From Dyadobacter pollutisoli (lineage in GTDB: Bacteria; Bacteroidota; Bacteroidia; Cytophagales; Spirosomataceae), in assembly GCF_026625565.1 (NCBI RefSeq), contig NZ_CP112998.1, positions 932,501-996,500 on the forward strand: 64,000 nt of DNA, in the 5' to 3' direction. The translations under genes were made by a program, and so were the position numbers. Positions 7,905 through 18,151 of the stretch are shown here, piece by piece; positions within the stretch are counted from its first letter, which is position 1, and the number at the start of each line of letters is the position of its first letter. The notes beneath the pieces were generated by a model, which saw only the letters and a list, made by a program, of their open reading frames with translations, ran no database searches and was not told the DNA's origin.

Positions 7905-10900
7905 ATGAAAAAAATCACTCGCAGTGAGCCTGCGGAGACTTTGCTTTTCAGAATTATGAAATATTCAATGTACATATTTCTTTTGACGGCACTGGGTACG
8001 CAGCTTTTGCTGGCGGCGCCTTCCAGAGGTCAGACATTGAAGGAAGTCACCATGGACCTCAATTTCCAGAACAGCAACCTGAAAGATGTTCTCGGGGCTA
8101 TCAAACAGAAGTCAGGGCTCAAATTTGTCTATAAGGAAAGCCTTGTGGCAGGTTATAGCATCAGCGTAACGGCCAAAAATAAAAGGCTGGATCTTATCCT
8201 TACGGAGATACTTAAAAATACCAAACTAGCTTACTCAGAACGCAAAGGGTTGATCATCCTGCATGAAAAGGCTACGTTGACGGTCAGCACTGAAAATAAT
8301 GTGCCGGTATCAGACATACCGGTAACGCTGAACCTGCCTCAGATCGTAGAGAAAACCATCAAAGGGGTGATCACCGACAAACAAAACGGGGAGCGGCTGC
8401 CGGGCGTATCCGTTCTGTTGAAGGGGACATCCACGGGTTCTATCAGCGATACGGAAGGCAATTACAGCCTGCGTGTTCCCGACAATGTGAAGTCGACACT
8501 GGTATTTTCTTTTATAGGTTATAAAAAGGAAGAGATTGAACTGGCCGGGCAGTCGGTACTGGATGTAGGCTTGTCGGTGGACATGAACCAGCTCAGCGAG
8601 CTGGTGGTGACCGGTTATGCCACCCAGAACAGGACCGAATTTACAGGGTCCTCGTCCCACATCAGCGGGGAGGCCATAGCTGCCCGCCCTGTACCGAGTT
8701 TTGATCAGGCACTGGCCGGACAGGCGGCGGGCGTGAGCATCATATCCGGTGGCGGTGCGCTCAACGAGGCGCCTGTTTTCAGGATACGCGGTTTCAATTC
8801 GATCCAGCTCAGCTCATATCCGCTCATCATCATCGACGGGATCACGTCTTTTACGGGAGATGTTGGAAACACGGCTGAAAATAATCCGCTGGCCGACCTG
8901 AACCCCAATGACATTGAGTCTATGGAAATCCTCAAAGACGCTTCGGCAACAGCGATTTATGGTTCCAGGGCTGCCAATGGTGTAGTGGTGATCACCACCA
9001 AAAAAGGAAAAAAAGGAAACGTTAAAGTGAATTACGATGGCTGGGTAGGCTGGAATACCAAGCCCATTCTGCCTGACCTGCTGGGTGCCGAGGACTATGT
9101 GATGATCAAGAACGAGGCCCGGGTCAATGCCGGGCTTGCGCCCGCTTTCGCTTTGCAGGACAAGCCCGGAGGCGGTTTTGTGCAGACAAAGTGGTACGAC
9201 TACATCTACCGGACCGGTGTCTCGCACAACCATAACCTGAGTGTTTCCGGTGCGACCGACGCCACTTCGTACTTTGTATCACTGGGTTATACAGATCAGG
9301 AAGGGTTTATGGTCAAAAATACATTTGAGCGCAAAACCGTGCGGCTCAATCTGGACCATAAAATCACCAAGAAACTGGCGGTGGGGACCAATGTTACATA
9401 TAGCAATTCTATGAATGCCAATCTTACCAGCGGAGTAGGTGCCGCTTTTTCACTCAATAACCTGGCCCGGATGGGTATGGTGCTGCCGCCGAACCTAAGC
9501 CCGCTCAATGAAGACGGCTCCTATAATATCGTCGGTAATTCCATTGGTTATGGGGCCAATACGATTTTGACGGGTTATTACAATTTGCTGCCATTGGTTG
9601 AGCACGACAAGTTTACGTCCGAGAACAATACGTTCATGGGATCGCTCTACGCAGAGCTGACCATTTTACCGGGATTGAAATTGAAAACCAATTACAGTAT
9701 CAACAACCTGAATGCAGAGAACAAATCCTTTAACAACCCCTATCAGGCGGGCGGTTTTGCCAATAATGGATCGGCTACCAATGCCCTGAGCAAAAACCGC
9801 CGCACGGGCTGGACCAATACCCTGAGCTACGCCAAGACTATCGCGGAAAAGCATGGTCTGAACATTCTGGTGGGAACCGAGGATATCGAAACGATAACCA
9901 ATGGCTGGGGTGTGACGCGCCAGAGTCTGAATGATCGTTATTTTGATACATTTGAAGGAAGCTGGGCTACATTGAGCGGCTCGACAGGAAGCTATGCGGA
10001 AAATGCGTTCCGTTCCTATTTTTCCAGTGTCAATTATGATTTCAAGAAGAAATATCTGCTGAGCGCGAGTTTCCGCCGGGACGGTTTTTCGGGATTGGCG
10101 AGCGGTAACAAGTATGGAAATTTCGGTGGTGCTTCTGTGGGTTGGAATGTAGCTGAGGAATCCTTTTTTCAGAATTTGTCAGCGGGCGGTATGATCAGCG
10201 GGTTGAAATTGCGGGCCAGTTACGGCCAGGTTGGCAATGTAAACATCGGTGAGTATTCCTCTCTTTCGCTATACGATTCAGGTATTTATGCCGGATTGGC
10301 GACAACGCTGGCGCCTTCTCAAACGGGTAACCCTGATTTGCGATGGGAGACCAGCAAGAAGACCGACTTTGGTGTCAATATTTCTTTGCTCAATAACCGT
10401 TTTACCATCGATGCAGACTATTACAAAAACAACATTGATGGAATGATCCTGAATGCATTGCAAGCACCTTCCAAAGGTATTCCCGGTAATACGATCACTT
10501 CCAATGTAGGATCGATGTACAATTCGGGGCTGGAATTTGATATCAATGCTCAGATCATCAACACCCAGGATTTCCGCTGGTCTGCCAATTTCAATATCAG
10601 TACGTTGAAAAACAAAGTGACTGAGCTGGCCAACAACAATACCGATATATGGAGCAGCGGACTGGAAACTTCCAACATCACACGGTTGGGAGAATCTGTG
10701 GGCGCTATTTATGTGGTGAGAACAACGGGTGTCAATCCGGATAACGGTTTGAGAAAGTACTTCAACCGAGAGGGACGTGAAGTGCAGTACAATCCGAGGG
10801 GATCATCGTGGACATACCTGGAAGGAGGCACCGCGCCCGCCCTGGACGCTTATGGCGACGGATATGTGGCAGGCAATTCCATTCCCAAATATTATGGTGG

Positions 10901-11387
10901 TTTCAATAACAATGTTACTTTCAAAAACTTTGATCTGGGTCTGAGCTTTGTCTTTTCGGGAGGTAACAAAATGTATAATGGGACCCGGGCGACTTTAATG
11001 GACAACCGCTTCTTCAATAACCAGACCGATATACTCAGGCGCTGGACCACGCCCGGGCAGATCACTGATGTCCCCAAACTGCATTATAATGACCAATATG
11101 CCAGCGGGTCGGTGCTGATGCATTCGGGCAATGTAGAGGATGGTTCGTATGTGAAGCTTCGCAATGTGTCGCTGGGCTACCGGGTACCTGCGGCCGTATA
11201 TAAAAAGCTTGGCGTGAGCTCGATGCGTTTTTACGCGTCTGCGACCAACTTCCTGCTGTTTACTAACTATACGGGATCGGATCCCGAGATATCGGCCAAC
11301 GGAAATTCGAACACCCAGCCCGGACGTGATAAAAACGCGGTTCCTGCCGGCAAAACCTTTACCCTTGGGCTTAATATTGGATTTTAA
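7905..11387 (+). CDS. SusC/RagA TonB-dependent receptor with STN domain
   Basis: A 1,160-residue outer-membrane importer. Domain order: signal segment (about residues 20-45), STN signalling domain (about 45-115, LKDVLGAIKQKSGLKFVYKE), carboxypeptidase-regulatory-like beta-sandwich (about 145-220, GVITDKQNGERLPGVSVLLK), plug (about 235-350 with LKDASATAIYGSRAANG) and a C-terminal barrel ending KTFTLGLNIGF, with the terminal aromatic residue typical of barrel proteins. ATG 7905 is preferred over an upstream in-frame codon at 7845 because the signal sequence follows it properly. The STN domain fits control by the adjacent sigma/FecR pair. The substrate, a glycan or peptide, is unknown. Confidence 0.94.
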   Translation: MKKITRSEPAETLLFRIMKYSMYIFLLTALGTQLLLAAPSRGQTLKEVTMDLNFQNSNLKDVLGAIKQKSGLKFVYKESLVAGYSISVTAKNKRLDLILTEILKNTKLAYSERKGLIILHEKATLTVSTENNVPVSDIPVTLNLPQIVEKTIKGVITDKQNGERLPGVSVLLKGTSTGSISDTEGNYSLRVPDNVKSTLVFSFIGYKKEEIELAGQSVLDVGLSVDMNQLSELVVTGYATQNRTEFTGSSSHISGEAIAARPVPSFDQALAGQAAGVSIISGGGALNEAPVFRIRGFNSIQLSSYPLIIIDGITSFTGDVGNTAENNPLADLNPNDIESMEILKDASATAIYGSRAANGVVVITTKKGKKGNVKVNYDGWVGWNTKPILPDLLGAEDYVMIKNEARVNAGLAPAFALQDKPGGGFVQTKWYDYIYRTGVSHNHNLSVSGATDATSYFVSLGYTDQEGFMVKNTFERKTVRLNLDHKITKKLAVGTNVTYSNSMNANLTSGVGAAFSLNNLARMGMVLPPNLSPLNEDGSYNIVGNSIGYGANTILTGYYNLLPLVEHDKFTSENNTFMGSLYAELTILPGLKLKTNYSINNLNAENKSFNNPYQAGGFANNGSATNALSKNRRTGWTNTLSYAKTIAEKHGLNILVGTEDIETITNGWGVTRQSLNDRYFDTFEGSWATLSGSTGSYAENAFRSYFSSVNYDFKKKYLLSASFRRDGFSGLASGNKYGNFGGASVGWNVAEESFFQNLSAGGMISGLKLRASYGQVGNVNIGEYSSLSLYDSGIYAGLATTLAPSQTGNPDLRWETSKKTDFGVNISLLNNRFTIDADYYKNNIDGMILNALQAPSKGIPGNTITSNVGSMYNSGLEFDINAQIINTQDFRWSANFNISTLKNKVTELANNNTDIWSSGLETSNITRLGESVGAIYVVRTTGVNPDNGLRKYFNREGREVQYNPRGSSWTYLEGGTAPALDAYGDGYVAGNSIPKYYGGFNNNVTFKNFDLGLSFVFSGGNKMYNGTRATLMDNRFFNNQTDILRRWTTPGQITDVPKLHYNDQYASGSVLMHSGNVEDGSYVKLRNVSLGYRVPAAVYKKLGVSSMRFYASATNFLLFTNYTGSDPEISANGNSNTQPGRDKNAVPAGKTFTLGLNIGF

Positions 11388-11389
11388 CC

Positions 11390-12883
11390 ATGAACCGCAG
11401 AGAAATGAGAACTGTATATAAAAATTACAAATCCGCCGTGTTATGCTTCCTAGGGGCAGCAGCGCTGCTGATGAATACATCCTGTGAGAAGGATTTCTTG
11501 GAAAGGGTGCCGCTCACGAACATATCGAGCTCCAATGCGTTTGATACGCCGGAAAGGATCCTGGCACAAGTCAATGCGCTCTACTTGTCGGTAAAGAATT
11601 CCCAGTTTTACGGCGGAAGATATATCATTTACAATGAGCTCCGCGCCGACGAATTCATCCTGAATAAACCGAATGTTCAGACCGGACAACTTACGTGGAG
11701 CCATACTGTGAATTCGAGCACCAGTGAGGTTCAGAACCTGTGGAGCAACGCCTATGCTTCCATTAACATGATCCATATTTTTATGCAGGGCCTGCAGGCC
11801 AATCAAAGCAAGATAAGCCCTGCGCTTTACGCCAATTACATAGCAGAGGCCAAATTCCTCCGGGGACTGTGTTATTTCGCGCTGGTACAGCAGTATGCAA
11901 GGCCCTACATAGAAGACAACGGTGCCAGTGCCGGTCTTCCGTTGCGCCTGGCGGCTGAGCAGACTGCCCAGAACAATGCTTTGGCCAGATCCAGTGTGGC
12001 CGAAATTTATAACCAGATCACCAAAGACCTGGATGAAGCTGAAAGTGGCTTGCCGCTGAATTACCCAACAGCTGCCACCAACGCAACCCGCGCTCACCGC
12101 AACACGGCCATTGCCTTGAAAACCAGGGTTTACCTTACGAAAGGCGAATTTGCCAAAGTCATTGCAGAAGCATCCAAGATCGTTCCTGCCACTGCGCCTT
12201 TCCAGGCGGCTTCGGGCGTGGCCAACAAGCTGGAAGCAAATGTGGTCAGCGTTTTTGAGGGATCATATACCGGAAATGAAGCGGTGTTCTCATTGCCTAT
12301 GAGTACGCTGGATGCACCGGGGGGACAAAATGCCCTGGCTTATTACTTCACGTTCCAACCCGGTAATGCTGAGTATTTCCTGAATGCAAGCGGTACCATT
12401 GCCGACCCCGTTTTCAGCCCCGCCTCTGCCGATGCCCGTAAAAACCTGATCGTCAAACAGCAGGACCAGATGTGGCTGTATAAGTACAAGGTGGCCGCCA
12501 CCTATGCAGATTATATTCCCGTGATCCGGTATGCTGAAACTTTGCTGAATTATGCCGAAGCCGCTGCGAAATCCGGAAATCTGCCATTGGCAACGCAACT
12601 GCTTTATGCCGTTCGGAAAAGGTCTGACGCTGCTTACAGTTTTACGCCGGCCAGTGTCGGCACACCCGCGGCGCTGGTAAGCACCATTATGCAGGAGCGC
12701 AGGATCGAATTGCTCGGAGAAGGGTTCAGGGTACCAGATCTTTTGCGGACGCTGCAACCGTTGCCGGCCAAGGCTGGTCCGGCGGCAACTTCACCGGCGG
12801 TACTGCCCACAGAGGGAAAATACATCTGGCCGATTTCCGCAGCCGAACTCTCTACCAATGACCTGATGAGGCCTAATCCTTAA
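11390..12883 (+). CDS. SusD/RagB nutrient-binding lipoprotein
   Basis: A 497-residue surface lipoprotein that caps the SusC barrel. The lipobox lies in LLMNTSCEKD near residue 31. The SusD hallmarks are a TPR-like N-terminal half (AEAKFLRGLCYFALVQQY near residue 155) and the C-terminal IMQERRIELLGEGFR followed by PDLLRTL. It starts 3 bp after the susC stop, so the two are translated together. The ligand cannot be read from the sequence. Confidence 0.93.
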   Translation: MNRREMRTVYKNYKSAVLCFLGAAALLMNTSCEKDFLERVPLTNISSSNAFDTPERILAQVNALYLSVKNSQFYGGRYIIYNELRADEFILNKPNVQTGQLTWSHTVNSSTSEVQNLWSNAYASINMIHIFMQGLQANQSKISPALYANYIAEAKFLRGLCYFALVQQYARPYIEDNGASAGLPLRLAAEQTAQNNALARSSVAEIYNQITKDLDEAESGLPLNYPTAATNATRAHRNTAIALKTRVYLTKGEFAKVIAEASKIVPATAPFQAASGVANKLEANVVSVFEGSYTGNEAVFSLPMSTLDAPGGQNALAYYFTFQPGNAEYFLNASGTIADPVFSPASADARKNLIVKQQDQMWLYKYKVAATYADYIPVIRYAETLLNYAEAAAKSGNLPLATQLLYAVRKRSDAAYSFTPASVGTPAALVSTIMQERRIELLGEGFRVPDLLRTLQPLPAKAGPAATSPAVLPTEGKYIWPISAAELSTNDLMRPNP

Positions 12884-12910
12884 TGTGTATTTAATTTAAA
12901 CCAATTGAAT

Positions 12911-15436
12911 ATGAAATTGCATCTTACCATGGCTGTCGGCCTGTTGTTGGCGAATGTTTATTGCGAAGCGCAAAACAGGCCCGCCGCCCCGGCAACTGGC
13001 CGGTCGCAGGCAACACCTGCGACATCGATTTCGGCCATCACCCAGGATTACAAAAAAATGGACGGGTTCTTTCCCTTCTATTATGATGAAAAAACAGGGA
13101 AAGTCTTTCTGGAAATTGATAAGCTGGATCAGGAGTTCCTCTTCTTCAACTCGTTGACAACCGGTGTGGGAAGCGGCGGGCCGGAGCGGGGACAAGCATC
13201 TTCGGGCATTATGAAGTTTATGAAGGTGGGGCCAAAGGTATTCTTAAGCCAGCCCAATTACGATTACCGGGCGATTACCCAGGATAAGGATGAGCTTTAT
13301 GCAGTGGAAAACAACTTTGCCAGCTCGATTATCTTCGGTTTTATGCCCTTGGCTGTCGAGGGTAACAAGGTACTGATCGATCTGACACCATTCATTATCC
13401 GTGACAGCCAGAAGATCGGTGACCGGATCAACAGCCGTCGGGGAGGAGCACCGACTGGTGGCGGAGGGGGCGCTTACCGGCTTGATGAAACGCGCTCGGC
13501 GGTGTTTATGGAGAACACTAAAAACTTCCCCAAAAACTCAGAATTCGAGGCATTGCTGACTTTTACGGGCTCGCCCGGTACACCTGCGGCATTTTTCGGA
13601 AGAGGCGGCGGAGGAATCGCTCCGGACCCATCCTCTGTGACTGTCCGTATGCACCAGTCTTTTGTAGAGTTGCCTGACGCTAATTACAAGCCCCGCAAGT
13701 TTGACCCACGTTCTGGAATGAACTTGTTCAGCTACGTAGATTTTTCCACACCGATGACCGAGCCGAGCGTGAAGCGTTTTTCCCGCAGGCACCGCCTGCA
13801 GAAAAAAGACCCGAAAGCCGCTATGAGCGAGGCCGTTGAGCCAATCGTTTATTATATCGACAGAGGTGCGCCCGAACCGATCAAAAAAGCTTTGATTGAA
13901 GGCGGAAGCTGGTGGAACGAGGCATTCGAAGCGGCAGGTTTTAAAAATGCCTTCCAGGTTGCAGAGCTGCCTGAGGGGGCTGACCCGATGGATATCCGTT
14001 ATAATGTAGTCAACTGGATCAACCGTACCGGCAAGCCGCGTGCATTTTCATCGGGAGCTTCCTACACAGATCCCCGCACCGGCGAGATCATCAAAGGCGT
14101 CGTCACCCTGGGGGCTGACCGTCACCGCCAGGACTACATGATCATGGAAGGGATTCTGCAACCGTATGAGGACGGCAAACCGATCCCAAAACAAATGGAG
14201 GAAGTCGCCCTGGCACGGGTTCGACAGTTATCCGCACATGAGATCGGGCATACCCTGGGGTATTTTCACAACTTCGCAGCCAGCGTAAAAGCCCGTGCCT
14301 CTGTGATGGACTATCCTTTTCCGAAATTTGTCATGAAGCCTGACGGTAGCTTTGATGTGTCGAATGCCTATGCCAAAGGGATCGGCAGCTGGGATAAAAG
14401 GGCGGTGATATGGGGTTATTCGGAGTTTGCTGCCAATGCCGATGAAGACGCAGAACTGGACAAGATCATGAAGCAGACCTTGAAACAGGGATACGTTTTT
14501 ATCCCGGATATTGGTGGCCACGTACACCCTGATTCGCACCAGTGGGACGATGGCGAAGATGCCGTGGCTGAATTGAACCGGCTTATGGCATCCAGAAGGG
14601 TTTTGTTAGATAGATTTTCAGAAAAAGCAATTGTAAAAGATGCGCCGATGGCCACTTTGGAAGAAGTGCTTGTGCCGGTTTACCTGCTGCACCGATATGA
14701 AATCGAAGCAGCTGCCAAATCGCTGGGTGGTTTGTTTTTTACGCATGCTTTGAAAAATGATGGACAGGTAGTTACCAAAATGATAGAGCCCGAAAAACAA
14801 TGGAAGGCCTTCGACGCCCTTGTAAACACGATCACGCCCGACGCGCTTGCATTGCCCGAAATACTGATTGCCAAAATCCCGCCGAGGCCGTCCGGATATG
14901 CAGGAATAGGGGAGGTTTTCGATCGGCATACCGGGCCAACTTTCGATCCCATTGCCGTTGCCGAGACGGCCGCAAGCGCCACGCTTTCCTATCTGCTCAA
15001 TTCGGAAAGGGTCGCCAGGCTGATCGAATACAATGCGCGTGACAGCAAGCAGCCCGGATTTATGGCTATGGCCGATAAATTAATTGAAAAAACCTGGAAA
15101 ACGCCACTGGAGACAGGTTATCGTGGAGAACTTCAGATTTTGGTCAATAACCTTACCTTAAAGGGATTACTTGCCCTGGCCGCAGATACGGAGGCCACAG
15201 AGAGCGTAAGGGGCGAGGCTTTGCTGAAAATCAGTGAGCTGGGCGACTGGATGAAAATTGCCGTAGCCAGCGGACCTCCCAAGCAGAAGGCAAACATTCT
15301 TTTCGCCATCTCGCAAATGGACGAATTTAAAAAAGATACAAACAAATTCAAGCCTGTTAAATCGCTGGATATGCCTGCGGGCGCACCGATCATGGGCGGC
15401 ATGGACTTTCTCGATTGCGCGTTAGAGGATTATTGA
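12911..15436 (+). CDS. Secreted zinc metalloprotease (DUF5117/DUF5118 type)
   Basis: An 841-residue exported protein. A signal peptide covers about residues 1-20 (MAVGLLLANVYCEAQ). A DUF5118-like and then a DUF5117-like segment fill the first half. The catalytic site HEIGHTLGYFHN lies near residue 443 and matches the HExxHxxGxxH zinc motif of metzincin-like peptidases. ATG 12911 is chosen over the TTG at 12905. It follows susD by 27 bp and ends at a strong terminator, so it belongs to the sigma/FecR/SusCD unit. This suggests a peptide- or protein-directed uptake system rather than a purely saccharide one, which is an inference. A glycine-rich loop (PTGGGGGAY) near residue 180 may be disordered. 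Confidence 0.9.
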   Translation: MKLHLTMAVGLLLANVYCEAQNRPAAPATGRSQATPATSISAITQDYKKMDGFFPFYYDEKTGKVFLEIDKLDQEFLFFNSLTTGVGSGGPERGQASSGIMKFMKVGPKVFLSQPNYDYRAITQDKDELYAVENNFASSIIFGFMPLAVEGNKVLIDLTPFIIRDSQKIGDRINSRRGGAPTGGGGGAYRLDETRSAVFMENTKNFPKNSEFEALLTFTGSPGTPAAFFGRGGGGIAPDPSSVTVRMHQSFVELPDANYKPRKFDPRSGMNLFSYVDFSTPMTEPSVKRFSRRHRLQKKDPKAAMSEAVEPIVYYIDRGAPEPIKKALIEGGSWWNEAFEAAGFKNAFQVAELPEGADPMDIRYNVVNWINRTGKPRAFSSGASYTDPRTGEIIKGVVTLGADRHRQDYMIMEGILQPYEDGKPIPKQMEEVALARVRQLSAHEIGHTLGYFHNFAASVKARASVMDYPFPKFVMKPDGSFDVSNAYAKGIGSWDKRAVIWGYSEFAANADEDAELDKIMKQTLKQGYVFIPDIGGHVHPDSHQWDDGEDAVAELNRLMASRRVLLDRFSEKAIVKDAPMATLEEVLVPVYLLHRYEIEAAAKSLGGLFFTHALKNDGQVVTKMIEPEKQWKAFDALVNTITPDALALPEILIAKIPPRPSGYAGIGEVFDRHTGPTFDPIAVAETAASATLSYLLNSERVARLIEYNARDSKQPGFMAMADKLIEKTWKTPLETGYRGELQILVNNLTLKGLLALAADTEATESVRGEALLKISELGDWMKIAVASGPPKQKANILFAISQMDEFKKDTNKFKPVKSLDMPAGAPIMGGMDFLDCALEDY

Positions 15437-15509
15437 CAGGCGCGGTTCGTTTTCTCGTGCTGGTTGATCAATGGGCGGACTGCCATGCAAGCCTGGTAAG
15501 GTGCGTCCC

Positions 15510-15547
15510 ACTCTCAATGGTTTCTGATGACCATTGAGAGTTTTTTT
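15510..15547 (+). terminator. Rho-independent terminator after the metalloprotease
   Basis: ACTCTCAATGG (15510-15520) pairs perfectly with CCATTGAGAGT (15531-15541) over 11 bp with a 10-nt loop, followed by a run of T. It closes the sigma/FecR/SusCD/protease unit. Confidence 0.85.
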
Positions 15548-15709
15548 ATCTACGGGGGGTGAAACTCGCCTGTGAGCAACACTTTGGTAGAACTTTCCAC
15601 TGCCCAATGGGCTTCCTTTAAATTGACACAAGCTGCTTATCAAGTTCGGGGCCAAGATAAACTTGCCTGACCGACCGGGGATTTCGTTTTGGCTTGAAAG
15701 GAAGCGTTT

Positions 15710-17668
15710 TTAAAGAGAAGGTTCAGTGTTCTGAATCGACCTGAAAAAAACGATAAACTCTGATCCTTTGCCTTTCTCGCTTTTGACTTCGATCCTGCCC
15801 TTATTTTCTTCAATAAATTGTTTGATAAGCAATAAACCAAGGCCGGTGCCCGGCTCCCGCTCGGTTCCTTTCTCGTTAATCGCTACGCCGGACGACTTGA
15901 ACAAACTCGCAAGTTTTGCCTTGGTCATACCCATTCCGTTGTCCCGGATGTGAACGGCTCTGAAATCGTTTTCCTGCGTGTAAAACACGTTAATGGTCCC
16001 ATTTTGAGGCGTAAACTTGATGGCGTTACTCAGGATGTTTTGAAGAATTATTTTTATGTGGTTTTCATCCGCTTCGATAAATACGTCCTCCGGGCTTGAA
16101 TATATGATTTGTTGTTTTTTCTGTTCGAAAGAATACTTGTAAATTGAAAGCACTTTTTTTGTGGCCTCGGTCAAATTGACCTTTTTAAACCTAATGGCTG
16201 CACCGTTCTGCTGGCTGCTGGCCCAGGCAAGCAGATTGTCGATCAACTCTGAGACCAGCCCTATTTGGTTACCGAAATCTTCAAATACCATTTGCTGATC
16301 ATCCTTGTCTAGATCACCACTTCGTATCAGCTCCAAAGCCTGACGCACCGACGCAAAAGGACTTCGCAGATCGTGGCCAATTACGGACAAAACCCGGTCT
16401 TTGGTTCTATTAATCGAAACAAGCTCCTCACGCTGCGCCTTAATCTCTTCTTTTTGTTGTTCAATCTCCGTGTTTCTATGTTTTAGCTCCTGGTTCAGAG
16501 TGTTTTTTCGAATGATATTTTGCCTTAGCAACAATAGCGCAGCCAAAAGCAGCAGCGAGAACAGGGTAGTCAGGGTAATTACGATACGGTTACCTCTGAT
16601 CACCTGACGACTGTGTTCGTTTTCTCTTAGTAACTCTAAATTCTCCGCTTTTTTGTCTTGCAAATGCAGGTAATTAATTTCCTGTTCCTTTTTTTCGTTC
16701 AGGATACTGTCTCCATATGCCCGCGCAATGGCCTGATATTCGTATGCTTTCTGGTAGTTTTTTAATGCCGCGTAACACTTGGATAAGATATGTGCTGCCC
16801 TTTCAGTGTCCCAGTCGGCATTCAGCTTTTTCATCAATGTATAACTTTGGCCTGCATAATCCAGTGCTTGTGGGTACTGCTTCATCTCATAAAGTACCTG
16901 AGCCATACCCGAATAGGCAAAACCTTTTTCCCATTGGTCCTGGTAAGCGGAAAAACCAAGTGCAGACCTAAAATAGTATAATGCCTGTTTGTAATTTTTG
17001 GAGTGGTAATAAATTTCGCCGATACGGTTCAAAGACATTTGGTTAAGATGCCCATCCTTGCATTGTTTTGCAACCAGCAATGCTTTCTCTAAATTAGAAA
17101 ATGCTTTTTGGAACTGGCCAAGCTCATCGTAAGCTAAGCCAATGTTGAAATAATTCGCAGCAATTCTGGCGCTGTCCTTTAGCTGCTCATTCAAAACCAG
17201 CGCTCTTGAAAATTCCGGTATGGCCTCAGTCAACCTGTTCTGTCCAAGATAGATTAGCCCCCGGGTGTTGATCGCAACGGCGATTTCCGGCACGAAAGCA
17301 CGCTCCTTGCTAAGAGCCAAAGCCGAATCTGCGTATGATAAGGACTCAAAATAAGAACCGGTAACATAGTAGCTTTTGGCAATATGATTGTAAGCTTTTG
17401 CTTTCTCCCCGAGGAGGTGCTGGTTTTTAGCGGATTGCAAGGCTATTTTTCCAAATAAAACAGAGCTGTCGGGGTGGTTATATAAATATTTCTCGGCCAG
17501 TTTGTTGCATAAAGATACCTGGGTTGAATCTATGGGCCTTCCTTTAAATTGATTGAAACTGATGATCATTTCCTGCAGGCGCTGACCATAACCCGCGATG
17601 GAAGAAATAGTAACGGAGAGGATAAATGCAATGAATAGGGCAGGGTTGAATGTTCTTTTTACAGACAT
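15710..17668 (-). CDS. TPR-containing sensor histidine kinase
   Basis: A 652-residue kinase. It has a signal/anchor at residues 10-28, about six TPR repeats over 50-335 (for example AANYFNIGLAYDELGQFQKA), and a membrane segment near 365-385 (IVITLTTLFSLLLLAALLLL). A coiled linker leads to the DHp helix with the phospho-acceptor His in VIGHDLRSPFASV (about residue 430). The GHKL ATPase has the N box ILQNILSNAIKF, G1 box IRDNGMGM and G2 box GTGLGLLLIKQF, all intact. No response regulator gene is adjacent, so it is an orphan in this window. The periplasmic TPR region probably senses a protein or peptide partner. Confidence 0.92.
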   Translation of the reverse strand: MSVKRTFNPALFIAFILSVTISSIAGYGQRLQEMIISFNQFKGRPIDSTQVSLCNKLAEKYLYNHPDSSVLFGKIALQSAKNQHLLGEKAKAYNHIAKSYYVTGSYFESLSYADSALALSKERAFVPEIAVAINTRGLIYLGQNRLTEAIPEFSRALVLNEQLKDSARIAANYFNIGLAYDELGQFQKAFSNLEKALLVAKQCKDGHLNQMSLNRIGEIYYHSKNYKQALYYFRSALGFSAYQDQWEKGFAYSGMAQVLYEMKQYPQALDYAGQSYTLMKKLNADWDTERAAHILSKCYAALKNYQKAYEYQAIARAYGDSILNEKKEQEINYLHLQDKKAENLELLRENEHSRQVIRGNRIVITLTTLFSLLLLAALLLLRQNIIRKNTLNQELKHRNTEIEQQKEEIKAQREELVSINRTKDRVLSVIGHDLRSPFASVRQALELIRSGDLDKDDQQMVFEDFGNQIGLVSELIDNLLAWASSQQNGAAIRFKKVNLTEATKKVLSIYKYSFEQKKQQIIYSSPEDVFIEADENHIKIILQNILSNAIKFTPQNGTINVFYTQENDFRAVHIRDNGMGMTKAKLASLFKSSGVAINEKGTEREPGTGLGLLLIKQFIEENKGRIEVKSEKGKGSEFIVFFRSIQNTEPSL

Positions 17669-18070
17669 CGTTGAGTTCTGAGGGAATAAAGTCTGGAGGG
17701 TAGGATAGTGAAATTGCCTTTAAATCTCACCTTACAAAGTTAGATAATCAGACATGAAAATAATAGGAAAAGTGGTTGCTATGTTATATCCTGTACGTTA
17801 AAATCCCTATTTAGAAGAATGACTACGACCGCTTACGAAGATTAGAGAATCAGGGGGAAACATTCAGATGAAAGCCTCGGAAGTCTCTGTGAATTGGTTG
17901 CCGGGCCACCGGGCGGTGTCACATACCAGGATTGTTACGATGCGGCAGAGCATGAAAAGAAAACATCGTTGATAGGAACCAGGAAACTTCTGTTTTTGCT
18001 AGTGCCTGACTTAAAGCAGTATGAGTAATCGGTATAATTACCTGTTTAACAAGATGTTATAAAAATTCTG
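17669..18070. other. Intergenic region between kinase and tetR
   Basis: This is a roughly 400-bp divergent gap. I see no gene, RNA or clear repeat in it. It should hold the promoter of the minus-strand kinase. The operator copies of the efflux operon begin at its right edge. Confidence 0.4.
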
Positions 18071-18124
18071 TTAAACACTGTTCAAAAAACGCTCATATAA
18101 TTTTTTTTATTGAACAGTGTTTAA
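18071..18124. promoter_or_regulatory. Two inverted copies of a 15-bp TetR-type operator upstream of tetR
   Basis: TTAAACACTGTTCAA at 18071-18085 is the exact reverse complement of TTGAACAGTGTTTAA at 18110-18124. Each copy is itself a near-palindrome (TTRAACA-C/G-TGTTYAA), the form expected of a TetR-dimer site. The second copy abuts a Bacteroidota -7 box (TAGATTTG, 18125-18132) 20 bp before the tetR start, which suggests autorepression. The two sites are 39 bp apart start to start. A third identical copy lies at 18866-18880. Confidence 0.75.
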
Positions 18125-18151
18125 TAGATTTGCATAGCAAATAAGTTTAAC

